DNA of 64,000 nt from SCBR16-9 sp964537975 (GCA_964537975.1 CAZIDP010000005.1:74770-138769), one strand, 5' to 3'. Shown: positions 26,497 to 35,603, counted from the first letter of the stretch. Made by a program: numbers and translations. Notes: a model not told the origin generated them from the letters alone.

Positions 26497-27374
26497 TAGC
26501 GTAAACGCTTCTCCCGCATTCTGAAAAATCGATACAACTCATTAACATACGAGGTATCCGTTCGAACCGCGATGGTATCAACACGAGTCCTGCGAAATAT
26601 TTGTTCTCTGGTAGATTCCCGTTTCCGCGCTTCATTCAGGTATGCCATGCGAACTTTCGTGTCACTGGTATTAACCAACATCTCTCGACCTGTTTCTGCA
26701 TCACGTATTGCAACCAGACCGACATTTGGCAATTCCATTTCACGGGGATCACTTACCACCGTTGCAATAACATCATGCTTCCGATTGGCAATGCGTAACG
26801 CTGCCTCATAATCATCGGCCATAAAATCCGAGACCAGAAAGACCACCGCTTTACGACGTATGACATTGTTCAGGTAATGCAAAGCTTCAGGAATGTTGGT
26901 CTTTACACCACTGGGAGTGTAATACAACACTTCTCGAATTACACGAAGCACATGCTTACTGCCTTTACTTGGCGGCACATACAACTCCACCTTGTCCGTA
27001 AAAATAATCAGGCCGACTTTATCGTTATTTTTGATGGCTGAAAAAGCCAGTACTGCGCACAACTCGGCAGCCAACTCGTTTTTAAAACGCGACACACTGC
27101 CAAATCTTCCAGAACCACTCGCGTCAACCACGAGCATGACTGTCAACTCACGTTCTTCAGCCAACACTTTAACCTGGGGATGTCCTGTCCGTGCTGTAAC
27201 ATTCCAGTCTATAGAACGAACATCATCACCTGGTACATACTCCCTGACTTCTTTAAATTCCATACCCTGGCCCTTAAATACACTTTCGTATTGGCCAGCA
27301 AGTATTTCATTTACCATGCGACTCGTCCTGATTTGAATCCGGCGAATCTGTTGCATGATTTCTGCAGGGATCAT
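26496..27374 (-). CDS. DUF58 (VWA-like) protein of the MoxR/Bat operon
   Basis: A 292-residue cytoplasmic protein with the DUF58 signature (GQGMEFKEVREYVPGDDVRSIDWNVTAR, residues about 34-62, quoted in part) followed by a VWA-like fold whose metal site DASGS is kept. GLIIFTDKVELYVPP and KAVVFLVSDFMADD are typical. There is no membrane helix. DUF58 proteins are nearly always partnered with a MoxR ATPase, and moxR lies 21 nt upstream. It shares one base with the next gene (TAATG). Probable substrate or adaptor of MoxR; its biochemical activity is not known for the family. Confidence 0.9.
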   Translation of the reverse strand: MIPAEIMQQIRRIQIRTSRMVNEILAGQYESVFKGQGMEFKEVREYVPGDDVRSIDWNVTARTGHPQVKVLAEERELTVMLVVDASGSGRFGSVSRFKNELAAELCAVLAFSAIKNNDKVGLIIFTDKVELYVPPSKGSKHVLRVIREVLYYTPSGVKTNIPEALHYLNNVIRRKAVVFLVSDFMADDYEAALRIANRKHDVIATVVSDPREMELPNVGLVAIRDAETGREMLVNTSDTKVRMAYLNEARKRESTREQIFRRTRVDTIAVRTDTSYVNELYRFFRMREKRLR

Positions 27375-27395
27375 ACGTGCAATTCCTGTTTTTGG

Positions 27396-28388
27396 TTATG
27401 GTACGGGTACTGTTTCAAGAATTTTGCGAATAATGTCTTCACTGAAAGTATTTTCCGCTTCTGCTTCATAGGTAACCTTGACACGATGCCGCAGAATGTC
27501 CATTGCAACCTGTTTAACATCGTTGGGGAAAACATTGCCTTCACATTGAAGGAATGCGAGAGCGCGTGCGGCTTGCTGCAAATAGATGGTTGCGCGGGGA
27601 GAGGCACCGTATTCAATCAAATGGTTAATCTGTAACCCAAATGCCTCCGGATGCCGGGTCGCGTGGACAATATCAACAATATAATTTTTAGCCTTGTCAT
27701 CCACATATATCTTATTAACTACTTCACGTGCTTCCATTATCTCCTGACGCGTCACAACTGCAGAAACGATAGAATTGTGCAGCATATCAACCCGGTCCAT
27801 GATTTCACGTTCTTCTGCTCGGCTGGGATATGTAATGCGAAGCTTCAACATGAAGCGGTCTACCTGCGCTTCCGGTAATGGATACGTGCCTTCCTGTTCA
27901 ATAGGATTCTGCGTTGCCAACACCATAAATGGCTCATCCAGACTGAACGTTGTATCGCCTATGGTTACCTGACGTTCCTGCATAGCTTCAAGCAAGGCAC
28001 TTTGAACCTTGGCTGGTGCGCGATTAATTTCATCCGCAAGTATTATATTGCCAAATATGGGACCTTTTTTCGTTGTAAACTCCCCAGACTTTGGGTTATA
28101 TACCAAAGTACCAATTAAATCTGCCGGTAACAAATCCGGGGTAAATTGGATACGTTTAAAATTACACGAAATTGCTTTTGCCAGGGTATTTACAGCAGTC
28201 GTTTTGGCCAACCCAGGTACACCCTCTATCAATACATGGCCATTGGCCAACATACCAATTAGCAACCGATCTATCATGTATTGCTGTCCGACAATCACCC
28301 GGCCAATTTCTGTACGCAGTCGCGTAACAAACTGGGCTTGACGCTCCACGCTACGCCGAACTTCTTCCACATTCGTCATTGTCGTCAT
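27396..28388 (-). CDS. MoxR family AAA+ ATPase
   Basis: A 330-residue AAA+ chaperone-like ATPase with Walker A GVPGLAKT (56-63), Walker B IILADEINR (115-123), ALLEAMQERQVTIG, sensor 1 (LATQNPIEQEGTYPLPEAQVDRF), and sensor 2 region (SPRATIYLQQAARALA). Length and motif set match MoxR exactly. It is encoded first but one in the operon, overlapping the upstream gene by 4 nt and preceding DUF58. MoxR proteins remodel VWA-domain partners, and this operon supplies two (BatA and BatB) plus DUF58. Confidence 0.95.
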   Translation of the reverse strand: MTTMTNVEEVRRSVERQAQFVTRLRTEIGRVIVGQQYMIDRLLIGMLANGHVLIEGVPGLAKTTAVNTLAKAISCNFKRIQFTPDLLPADLIGTLVYNPKSGEFTTKKGPIFGNIILADEINRAPAKVQSALLEAMQERQVTIGDTTFSLDEPFMVLATQNPIEQEGTYPLPEAQVDRFMLKLRITYPSRAEEREIMDRVDMLHNSIVSAVVTRQEIMEAREVVNKIYVDDKAKNYIVDIVHATRHPEAFGLQINHLIEYGASPRATIYLQQAARALAFLQCEGNVFPNDVKQVAMDILRHRVKVTYEAEAENTFSEDIIRKILETVPVP

Positions 28389-29215
28389 CTAGAGGGCTCC
28401 TCCTTCAATTGGGTAACCAATCGTTCCACGTCACGCATGTCTCCACTTATTTCATCTTCTGATGGGCGAATGCCCTGAAAACCCACGGCCTGGGTGGTCT
28501 CTTTAAGGCGATTTATCAGCAATGCATCTTCTGTCTGATTTCCGAAATCACCAACGATACGAGATAAAAGCAGGTACATGGCATAATAATCACCATCAAG
28601 TCGTAAGCGTTGCGCCTGATGAAAGTCTTGTAGTGCTTTCTGTTGTTGAGAAACAGGAGGCAAGCTCATGGTTGTAGAACTTCGCCACCAGACCAGCAAT
28701 GCAAATGCGATTCCAAACACCAAGACACCCACAATAGGTAATGCTATTATCCAGGCACTGACCGGTTGCACTACAACTATGTTCATCCCTTCAACAACCA
28801 GAACATACGTGTTATGCTCCAACACATCGTCCAATATTGCTGATTCTTCCGGGAATTCATTCGCTGTAACATAGCCAATCCGCACCTCAGGAAAGACAAA
28901 TTCACCCTCACTGTGCGGCTTTACCACCAGTTGCTGTAACACAACCCATTCATTATTATCCTGATATGACTTTGCGGAGCCATATTCAATTTCTCCCCAG
29001 GAGATTTCAGGAACTTCAATGGGTAATACAGCAAAATTACCCGGATCACCTTGCCAGGCTACATGGTATTCAATGATAAAAGGTGACCCCACATAACACC
29101 GGGATTCTTCAAATTCAACCGATGCAATGGGTTCAGCATTCAGATTGGAATGCCACAACCCAACCAGAAAAACAACTGTATATAAGGATGATTTAATGAA
29201 CTTATAATTCCACAT
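28385..29215 (-). CDS. first gene of the Bat operon: signal peptide, beta-domain, TM and helical tail
   Basis: A 276-residue protein: signal peptide (to about NLNA, residue 27), a periplasmic beta-sandwich (ASVEFEESRCYVGSPFIIEYHVAW, SEGEFVFPEVRIGY), one membrane helix at about 151-176, and a cytoplasmic helical domain (DFHQAQRLRLDGDYYAMYLLLSRIV). The plan copies the protein at 25471-26496 in shorter form, so the operon seems to carry two BatD/DUF4381-like modules. It overlaps moxR by 4 nt. I do not recognise a named family; BatD-like is the best description. Confidence 0.7.
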   Translation of the reverse strand: MWNYKFIKSSLYTVVFLVGLWHSNLNAEPIASVEFEESRCYVGSPFIIEYHVAWQGDPGNFAVLPIEVPEISWGEIEYGSAKSYQDNNEWVVLQQLVVKPHSEGEFVFPEVRIGYVTANEFPEESAILDDVLEHNTYVLVVEGMNIVVVQPVSAWIIALPIVGVLVFGIAFALLVWWRSSTTMSLPPVSQQQKALQDFHQAQRLRLDGDYYAMYLLLSRIVGDFGNQTEDALLINRLKETTQAVGFQGIRPSEDEISGDMRDVERLVTQLKEEPSR

Positions 29216-29580
29216 AGTTTACTGGGAGCATAATGCGTGCCTATTTACAATCATGCTTTCAAGACAATTGATATCAAGGACTTACAGTTATTTCTTCTTT
29301 ATACAATGCCTTGCTCATACCCTATTTGAGGCTTCTTGTCTCAAATGGTCTTATCCAGAGTATGGATAATTCGTACTAGCCCGATTCGAGACAACTGTTG
29401 CTCTATTTTAATGGAATATGCCTAGTTTGGGCATGCGGAAATAATGCTATATTGACGACAAGCATGATTGTAGAACCAGAAAATTAATGGGTATCATTGT
29501 TTATGTAGAATAATAAGCTCTCAATGCAGTAAAATTTAGATTGTATAGAAATTATAGGTATTTATTATTTGGGAGATTAT
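29216..29580. other. divergent regulatory region between the Bat operon and an HD-GYP gene
   Basis: A 365-nt non-coding region. A 7-bp inverted repeat (ATTTGAG 29324-29330, CTCAAAT 29340-29346, 9-nt loop) and a smaller one (ATGCC 29418-29422, GGCAT 29430-29434) could be operators. No promoter here has both good elements at correct spacing. Promoters for the twelve-gene minus-strand run and for the plus-strand gene are expected. Confidence 0.45.
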
Positions 29581-30753
29581 TTGTTGTCTGGAAACACGCA
29601 AATTGGCAAACATATCCTGGTAGTCGACGATCTACCAGAAAACGCCAAAATACTTTCCAGTTTTCTGACTCCTCAAGGCTATATCATAGACGCTGTCACC
29701 AGCGGTGAAGAGGCACTGGAGCTGGTATCCAAAACTATTCCTGATGTTATATTGCTCGATTTGGTTATGCCTGGAATGAACGGACTCGAAGTTTGTCGCA
29801 GGTTGAAACAGCAACCTAACACCCGGCATGTCCCTGTCATTATCATCACGGGAGTTTCGGAGCGCGAAGCAAATATAAAAGCTATCGAAGCTGGTGCCGA
29901 TGACTTCCTTACAAAACCATTTGACAGGGTATTGCTTCAAGCCCGAATCGATACTTCTATAAAGACAAAAATCCTACAAGACCAGTTATTGGAACACCAG
30001 CAAGAATTGGAAGAAATAGTGCGACAACGCACTAAACAGGTTGAACTGACCCAGCGAATCACTGTTTTCAGTCTGGCCAAACTTGCTGAGTCCAGAGACA
30101 ATGAAACCGGCGACCATTTGGAACGCATACGTTGTTATGCGCGTGAACTGGCTGAAGAGTTGAGTGGTTATTCAGAATTCAGCGCAATAATCGACCAATC
30201 GTTTATAAAAAAAATCTACGATTCCTGCCCATTGCATGATATTGGTAAGGTAGGTATACCAGATAAAATCCTACTTAAGCCAGGGAAGCTTACTGCTCAT
30301 GAGTTCGAAATCATGAAAAGACATCCGCTGATTGGAGGGGATACCTTACATGCAGCAGACTTGGAAGCCGGGCAAAATTCATTTTTAAAAATGGGTCGTG
30401 ACATTGCCTACTTCCATCATGAAAGAATGGATGGAAAAGGATACCCATTCGGATTGCGCGATCAAATGATCCCCATAGCAGCCCGTATAACCGCATTGGC
30501 AGATGTGTATGATGCCCTATCATCACGCAGACCCTATAAAGAACCTTTCAGCCACGAAAAATCAAAAGCTATCATTCTGGAAGGCGATGGAAAGCAATTT
30601 GATTCCTTGATCGTCAAAGCATTTCTGTCACGTGAATTTCGGTTTGATGAAATCAGAAACCACTTCAGGGGGACTGGCCGTCCTGCACCTTTACAGAAGT
30701 TGTCGGAAATTGCTGATGAATTACCTCAAGCCATCAATCCTGGTACAGGTTGA
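29581..30753 (+). CDS. response regulator with HD-GYP c-di-GMP phosphodiesterase
   Basis: A 390-residue cytoplasmic protein: CheY-like receiver (about 10-130) with intact phosphoacceptor D60 (VILLDLVMPGMNG) and TKPFD Lys, a coiled-coil linker (HQQELEEIVRQRTKQVELTQ), and an HD-GYP domain (about 165-370) with H219-D220 (LHDIGKVGIP) and HHERMDGKGYP (H279, H280), the diagnostic phosphodiesterase motif. Phosphorylation by an unlinked histidine kinase would be expected to switch c-di-GMP breakdown. Start: GGGAG at 29571-29575 excludes the TTG at 29569, leaving TTG 29581 or 29584. Divergent from the Bat operon and convergent with the GH15-like gene. Confidence 0.92.
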   Translation: MLSGNTQIGKHILVVDDLPENAKILSSFLTPQGYIIDAVTSGEEALELVSKTIPDVILLDLVMPGMNGLEVCRRLKQQPNTRHVPVIIITGVSEREANIKAIEAGADDFLTKPFDRVLLQARIDTSIKTKILQDQLLEHQQELEEIVRQRTKQVELTQRITVFSLAKLAESRDNETGDHLERIRCYARELAEELSGYSEFSAIIDQSFIKKIYDSCPLHDIGKVGIPDKILLKPGKLTAHEFEIMKRHPLIGGDTLHAADLEAGQNSFLKMGRDIAYFHHERMDGKGYPFGLRDQMIPIAARITALADVYDALSSRRPYKEPFSHEKSKAIILEGDGKQFDSLIVKAFLSREFRFDEIRNHFRGTGRPAPLQKLSEIADELPQAINPGTG

Positions 30754-30809
30754 ACAAAATTCTGACAACTGCAACGATCCGATTAATCTCATTTTATTCT
30801 GTAAAATGT

Positions 30810-32654
30810 TTAAACATGGCGCAATCGAAGCAATGCCTGCGCCGCCAAACGTGGTGAATTACGAATTTCGTTGCGTATGTCATCAGTCCAGGTTTGCTCT
30901 GGAAACGTGATTGCTACCCGCATGGGCAACCAACCCAACTCAGTTGTGATCAATGCGTCCCACAATCGGTTGTCAGCCGGTATCAACCCATCTAACCACA
31001 ATGGCAATGAAGTGTCCACTTCCCAGGCAGCATCCTGGTTTAACTGTTCAAAAGCCAGATAGGTTTCCAAATCATTTATTGATTGAGTCCATAGCCCCGG
31101 TATCGTCTCTCCTGATGATTCTAACAGGTGTATCGCGGACAGAAGCCCTGTATATTGCATGATATCTGCTTGGATACTACGTACATCCATCATGTAACGA
31201 GCATCAAAACCGGGCAAAGGCTCTGCATTGCGAGGCTGGATGCTTTCTGCCAGGTAATCCCCGGCAATTGTAATGCTATCTTTGTATTGCTCCCAAAATA
31301 TTGAAAGCATATTTTCAGGCAGTAGCCGATGCACATGATGACAAGCGCCAAGCCACCAGGCAGTTCCACTACGATTAAGCCATAAGTGTGGCGTTGCTTC
31401 TGTGCCATTGGAATATGCGGCTACTGGTAAAGAACCTATTGGCTTACCACGTGCATGAGTATTTCGCATTGTGCTACGCTGAAAGTTCAACAACCCATCT
31501 GCTTTTTCCCATTCTTCTTCTACAGCATATGCATAAGCTACCCAGGCTGAAGTTTCTGGGGTAACTCCATAAAACGGACTACCAAAATCCAGATATTCTA
31601 CTATCGCTCCTGAATTAGTATCGCGAAATAGATGAAATGTTTGCTCAATATATGGAAGTAATTCATCAATCACTGTACTGTTTGTTGTTGTTGTTGTAGT
31701 CGGAAGAAGCTGCTCCCAGAATGTCCTGACTTCTGTTTCGAGCTGTTTACTATGCTGTTCCTGTATTTGAATGAGCGCAGCATCCAGAGACTCCCTGGTT
31801 TCCGCAAAAGCAATAAACACTGCACATTTATCGTCCTTCTTTAATACTAATTCGAAGCTCAATGAATTTACTTGTGTGTGCAGTAACGGCTGTTCCAACA
31901 CTATGTCGTTACTTTTTGTGTTGGCAACTACCTTGCTCGGTGAAATATCTGTAGTGGTGCTTATCCAAATACCTTTCCCCAGCGTCGATATTGATTCATG
32001 TGATATCAGACCTGGCGCTGTGCCTACCAATGCATTCCACTCCAGCCAACTATCTTCACCAGGCGCAAAACTATAAACACCTTGATCGCCTCCTGCAAAC
32101 ATAAGCCCAGATTGCTCTTTGGGCCTGAGCATAATTGTGGCAGCAGGATACTCCGGATAGATACGATTTTCAGGTATATAAGAAGATGTCCAACGAAATT
32201 CAAAGTCTTGGGTTGATGGTAAGGCAGAATCTACAACTACTTGCGATACAATCACATCGAATATAGGATGCACAAAAACTTTATGGTGTAATGTTAGACC
32301 CAGACTTTCCCAGGTTGATTCAGCATGTAGTAGCGGTACATCAATATCCAATTCTTGTTGGTATAGATCAGGTGAAATGTACTCATCACCATCTAGTAGT
32401 AACCAACCCGAAAACGTGGAAATATTATCATCTGTATAGCCAACTGCATGATTAACAATTGATTTACCATAGTGTTCGTAATACCCGGGACTTGGCCATC
32501 GGCATGAAACAATATTCCCGCTATTATCAATCGATATACTCAACCTGCCATTGCCCAGATTCGTCAACCCGGGGGATTCCTCTGCAAATACACCAAAAAT
32601 GGTTATCTGCAAACCAATCAATAATGATACTGTAAAAAAAATCGGACCTTTCAT
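30810..32654 (-). CDS. secreted GH15-like (alpha/alpha)6 protein
   Basis: A 614-residue exported protein: signal peptide (to about VFAEE, residue 25), a beta-sandwich N-terminal domain (GNGRLSISIDNSGNIVSCRWP, the opening seen in GH15-type glucoamylases and dextranases), and a helical region from about residue 290 (YIEQTFHLFRDTNSGAIVEYLDFG, TPETSAWVAYAYA, WLNRSGTAWWLGACHHVHRLL). A run of six Thr (TTTTTT) joins the parts. Fold resemblance to glucoamylase-like (alpha/alpha)6 barrels is by eye; I cannot point to the catalytic Glu pair with confidence. Its ATG overlaps the upstream membrane-protein gene by 4 nt, so the two are coupled. Confidence 0.6.
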   Translation of the reverse strand: MKGPIFFTVSLLIGLQITIFGVFAEESPGLTNLGNGRLSISIDNSGNIVSCRWPSPGYYEHYGKSIVNHAVGYTDDNISTFSGWLLLDGDEYISPDLYQQELDIDVPLLHAESTWESLGLTLHHKVFVHPIFDVIVSQVVVDSALPSTQDFEFRWTSSYIPENRIYPEYPAATIMLRPKEQSGLMFAGGDQGVYSFAPGEDSWLEWNALVGTAPGLISHESISTLGKGIWISTTTDISPSKVVANTKSNDIVLEQPLLHTQVNSLSFELVLKKDDKCAVFIAFAETRESLDAALIQIQEQHSKQLETEVRTFWEQLLPTTTTTTNSTVIDELLPYIEQTFHLFRDTNSGAIVEYLDFGSPFYGVTPETSAWVAYAYAVEEEWEKADGLLNFQRSTMRNTHARGKPIGSLPVAAYSNGTEATPHLWLNRSGTAWWLGACHHVHRLLPENMLSIFWEQYKDSITIAGDYLAESIQPRNAEPLPGFDARYMMDVRSIQADIMQYTGLLSAIHLLESSGETIPGLWTQSINDLETYLAFEQLNQDAAWEVDTSLPLWLDGLIPADNRLWDALITTELGWLPMRVAITFPEQTWTDDIRNEIRNSPRLAAQALLRLRHV

Positions 32655-34108
32655 GTTAACTCTGCTCTTGCGAGGTAACCTCTAAACTCAAACAACCCCT
32701 CCCTTGAATACCCAACAAGTTCGAGATTCCCCAAAGATTTAAGCAGGCCAGAAATCGGTGTGATATTTTTACCCATAACTATATCGTCTTTTGTTCCTAC
32801 AAGACCAAGACGGGCATTATGCATTGTTAAATCACGAAACATGTCTGCATATGCAGGCCAGTAGATTTGAAGCAACAAATCACCGTTTAATCGACGACCA
32901 CTGCTACATTGGCCTAATAACCCCGCCATAAGCGGTTCCTGTGATGTAAGATAATAATAACGAAGGTCCTGTGCAAGGCAGAATGTCATCTTTTCACCTG
33001 AAAAGGGTACTAATAGACCATCTCGGTCATTCCAATAAAAGGGGATAGATTCTGCCCGCTCATTCAACCAGTAAAAGGGATGACGCATTGCAGCCCCTCC
33101 TGATGTTCTCGATATGAGTGCAAATTCAGGAATTGGCAACGATTCTGAGGTATCGATATCCATCAAAATCAGATAAGCGGCAGGATCGTTTAAGTTATTG
33201 ATAGTATCCAGGGTTTCTTGAAACACAACGTCAAAATCAGGAACCAAATATCTTGTGAGATGTTTTAAGAAACTATACCCCTCAGGTAACCCGTCTTCCA
33301 GAACAGTCAGCAAATAATCTAATACGATATGGCTGTCTGCCCAATTTGTAGCGCCAAGAACAAACAATGGTTGCAGCATATCTTCAGGCAAGTCAATTGT
33401 TTCGAAAGGTTTTCCGCCACCGGCAAAACGGCTGTCAGACATATAACCTCTTAAAAATATTTCACGACTGGCCTGAATTTCCACCATCAGATCGGTATCT
33501 TCACCATTCCTCTGGAATGCCAAGCTGTCACTTGCAACAATACTCGTATCGCTGATCGCAGGTGATTCCAGGACAGCTCGAATATAACTGTGATGAGGCG
33601 AAACAATTATAAACCCATCATGCCAGACATAAAACAAGTCTCCGAATTGCCGTGTACCCAGATCATCGACTTCAGATGTCATCAACGCGTGCAAGGCTCC
33701 AGCACTCCTTAAGAGGATACCTGGATGAAAACAAGCACCCCAATCCCCACCATGATTGGCCGCTAGCATTTGAGGCCCCAACCACAATTGCCAGCGCGTA
33801 GGAGTAGGTCGAATTCCGGAAACCTTACGGACACCCAGTTCTAAATCATATTTAAAATTTGAAAATTCGTTGACAAATAATGCGCCTGCATGGCTGTGCT
33901 CCAATGCATTCCAAAAAACAGGAAAAGCAGGTACAAATAGAATATTATCTGCTGCTTCTGGATGGTATCCCTCATGAGGAGCAAGCTTGAGGTTATAGTC
34001 CAGGTTGCCCAATGAATAATACAGAGCAAACACCAAACCAACAACTGCAAATTTGATGATCAAACGCCAATGAACAGCTCGCACTACATTTTTACTGACC
34101 AACCCCAC
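32651..34108 (-). CDS. signal-anchored protein, unknown, coupled to the GH15-like gene
   Basis: A 485-residue protein with one N-terminal membrane helix (LIIKFAVVGLVFALYYSLG, about 16-34) and a large beta-rich periplasmic part. Repeating phrases such as NILFVPAFPVFW, GDLFYVWHDGFIIVSPHHSYIRAVLES and QPLFVLGATNWADSHIVLD suggest repeated alpha/beta units, as in proteins related to DUF3352, though I am not certain of the family. The stop overlaps the start of the GH15-like gene. One unit with a secreted glycan-active protein suggests a surface-anchored partner or inhibitor. Function unknown. Confidence 0.6.
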   Translation of the reverse strand: MGLVSKNVVRAVHWRLIIKFAVVGLVFALYYSLGNLDYNLKLAPHEGYHPEAADNILFVPAFPVFWNALEHSHAGALFVNEFSNFKYDLELGVRKVSGIRPTPTRWQLWLGPQMLAANHGGDWGACFHPGILLRSAGALHALMTSEVDDLGTRQFGDLFYVWHDGFIIVSPHHSYIRAVLESPAISDTSIVASDSLAFQRNGEDTDLMVEIQASREIFLRGYMSDSRFAGGGKPFETIDLPEDMLQPLFVLGATNWADSHIVLDYLLTVLEDGLPEGYSFLKHLTRYLVPDFDVVFQETLDTINNLNDPAAYLILMDIDTSESLPIPEFALISRTSGGAAMRHPFYWLNERAESIPFYWNDRDGLLVPFSGEKMTFCLAQDLRYYYLTSQEPLMAGLLGQCSSGRRLNGDLLLQIYWPAYADMFRDLTMHNARLGLVGTKDDIVMGKNITPISGLLKSLGNLELVGYSREGLFEFRGYLARAELT

Positions 34109-34205
34109 TTAAATCTCTCCAGATACGCACAGGTAATGATTAACATTTCCAATAATGTAGTAAAATTAATGGAGAAACCGTACACAGCAATTGCAACAAG
34201 CATTG

Positions 34206-34484
34206 CTATGCTTGTTCAGCATTCCAGACGCGATCGCATTCTGATGTGCGTTTTTCTTCAATCTTACTGATAATACCGGCAAGTTCTTCTCGCAGTATCT
34301 GTAATTGTTCGGGTGTATCAACCTGTGAAATTCTTTGATCATAATCCAGTCTGGCAGCGGCAATGTCCGCATCACACCGAGTATTAATATCAGCAATAAC
34401 CGCTTTTTCCTCGCTACTCAATCTTCGTGCTGGTCCACTGTTTTCTTCCATCTTTTCCAAAGCAATCTCAAGCGCACTCTTCAT
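34206..34484 (-). CDS. small coiled-coil protein, unknown
   Basis: A 92-residue soluble protein rich in Glu, Ala and Arg, with heptad-like helices (SSEEKAVIADINTRCDADIAAARLDYDQRI, residues about 23-52, and ILREELAGIISKIEEKR). The ATG has GGAGAATG upstream. It opens with SALEIALEKMEENSGP, which resembles small conserved proteins of PVC-type and Hydrogenedentota-type genomes, but I know no function. It is preceded by a terminator of the upstream gene, so it may have its own promoter or be transcribed by read-through. Confidence 0.6.
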   Translation of the reverse strand: MKSALEIALEKMEENSGPARRLSSEEKAVIADINTRCDADIAAARLDYDQRISQVDTPEQLQILREELAGIISKIEEKRTSECDRVWNAEQA

Positions 34485-34512
34485 ATACTTGCATTCTCCT
34501 TTTCATTAGATA

Positions 34513-34540
34513 AAACACAAAACCAATTCTATAATTGGTT
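34513..34540 (-). terminator. probable terminator after the 34550-35041 gene
   Basis: AACCAATT (34521-34528) and AATTGGTT (34533-34540) form a perfect 8-bp stem with a 4-nt loop. On the minus strand it is followed by TTTTGTGTTTT. It begins 9 nt past the stop of the unknown gene at 34550. The stem is AT-rich, so termination may be partial. Confidence 0.5.
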
Positions 34541-34549
34541 GTCTACTTT

Positions 34550-35041
34550 TTACAGATTAAATTCATCATCCAGAATACTGCTGATAAAGCGTTCAACAGA
34601 AATGGGATAATAACGACTGTTCGGTGTGATAATAATGCCGGTGGTTATGTCTTCCATTCGTTCCAACTCATCCAGACTTTCAGCTAAACATTCATCAACT
34701 GATGCTTTTAAATTAGATATTTCCAACTTCTCTGATTTGCACTCAACTGGTCGTTTATGAAAGCCCAAAAAACCGAAGACGCGTCCTACCAATTCAATGT
34801 CAACATTGTCCTCTCCAAAAACTTCTTCATAATTAGGTGTCAAATGCGATGGACGTATTATGATCTGCGGCGATACGTGAACAATACCTTTTACACGGGT
34901 AGCGCCTTCCGATTTATCCAGTCGTGTTCCCAGACAAACATAAGGAAGTTCATGATATCCCTTGATTATTCCATAGGTCGGCTTACGCACAATGACAGTA
35001 CGTTGAAAGACTTCCTGCATTTCTTGTGGGCTTAATGGCAT
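34550..35041 (-). CDS. conserved-looking cytoplasmic protein, unknown
   Basis: A 163-residue protein without signal or membrane helix. It reads MPLSPQEMQEVFQRTVIVRKPTYGIIKGYHELPYV and continues with a beta-rich core (VKGIVHVSPQIIIRPSHL) and an acidic helical C-terminus (SLDELERMEDITTGIIITP). ATG 35041 has GGAG 8 nt upstream and is preferred over a 43-residue extension that would be Cys-rich and overlap the next gene. I do not recognise the family. A terminator hairpin follows. The neighbours on either side are also small unknowns on the same strand. Confidence 0.6.
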   Translation of the reverse strand: MPLSPQEMQEVFQRTVIVRKPTYGIIKGYHELPYVCLGTRLDKSEGATRVKGIVHVSPQIIIRPSHLTPNYEEVFGEDNVDIELVGRVFGFLGFHKRPVECKSEKLEISNLKASVDECLAESLDELERMEDITTGIIITPNSRYYPISVERFISSILDDEFNL

Positions 35042-35144
35042 ACGCAAACTCCAATCTACATGTGCAAAACGGCCATTACAGCAACTAATACTATGATCTA
35101 TTGCTAAAATGCGGCAGCATAAACTCCAGCTTCTAAAGAGCAGT

Positions 35145-35603
35145 TTAACGTATCGGATTATTAAGCGCAACCAATCCCACTTCTTTTATGCGAATTCTTG
35201 CATCTTGACGATGACGTTGATAAAGTATGCCGACATTATCACCAACCTTAAAATGAGTCCATTGTGACTCTGATACCTCAATACATTCAATCACGTTCAA
35301 TTCTGGAGATATATTTATAGATAAATGTAAAATAAATGTTGGATTAATTGTTGGATCATCTTTTTCAGAATTGTTGTTGCCCTGTAAAATATCATGCCCA
35401 TGGACAACCCCGACCCCTGGTATAAGCGCGGGCAAGAATTCATCGGTAGGCCGTTGCGATGCCATTGCAAATAATATAACCAACATCAGTGTTGTTATCA
35501 TCAAAAAAATGAGTGGTCGGTATTGAGGTGTTGCTCCAACTCGCCTTCTTAGAACATATCTGTGTTGTTGGTTACTTTCATCATGCGTATACTTAATGGC
35601 CAT
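35145..35603 (-). CDS. single-pass membrane protein, unknown
   Basis: A 152-residue protein with a basic, Arg/His-rich N-terminus, one membrane helix at about 29-48 (PLIFLMITTLMLVILFAMA) and an extracytoplasmic beta-domain (ECIEVSESQWTHFKVGDNVGILY, RIRIKEVG). The short barrel-like tail resembles DUF3592-type domains, but not closely enough to name. It is divergent from trkA, sharing a 90-nt promoter region, and lies 103 nt before the next minus-strand gene. Function unknown. Confidence 0.55.
   Translation of the reverse strand: MAIKYTHDESNQQHRYVLRRRVGATPQYRPLIFLMITTLMLVILFAMASQRPTDEFLPALIPGVGVVHGHDILQGNNNSEKDDPTINPTFILHLSINISPELNVIECIEVSESQWTHFKVGDNVGILYQRHRQDARIRIKEVGLVALNNPIR

Noticed and set aside
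27180..27635. 151-codon plus-strand frame across DUF58 and moxR
   Set aside because: Crosses two real genes on the opposite strand; no family and no ribosome site.
30806..30817. 12-bp perfect palindrome ATGTTTAAACAT between convergent genes
   Set aside because: About a dozen and a half such palindromes are expected by chance in a window this size.
31681..31700. GTT-rich triplet run
   Set aside because: It encodes the six-Thr linker of the GH15-like protein; a normal low-complexity linker, not a repeat element.
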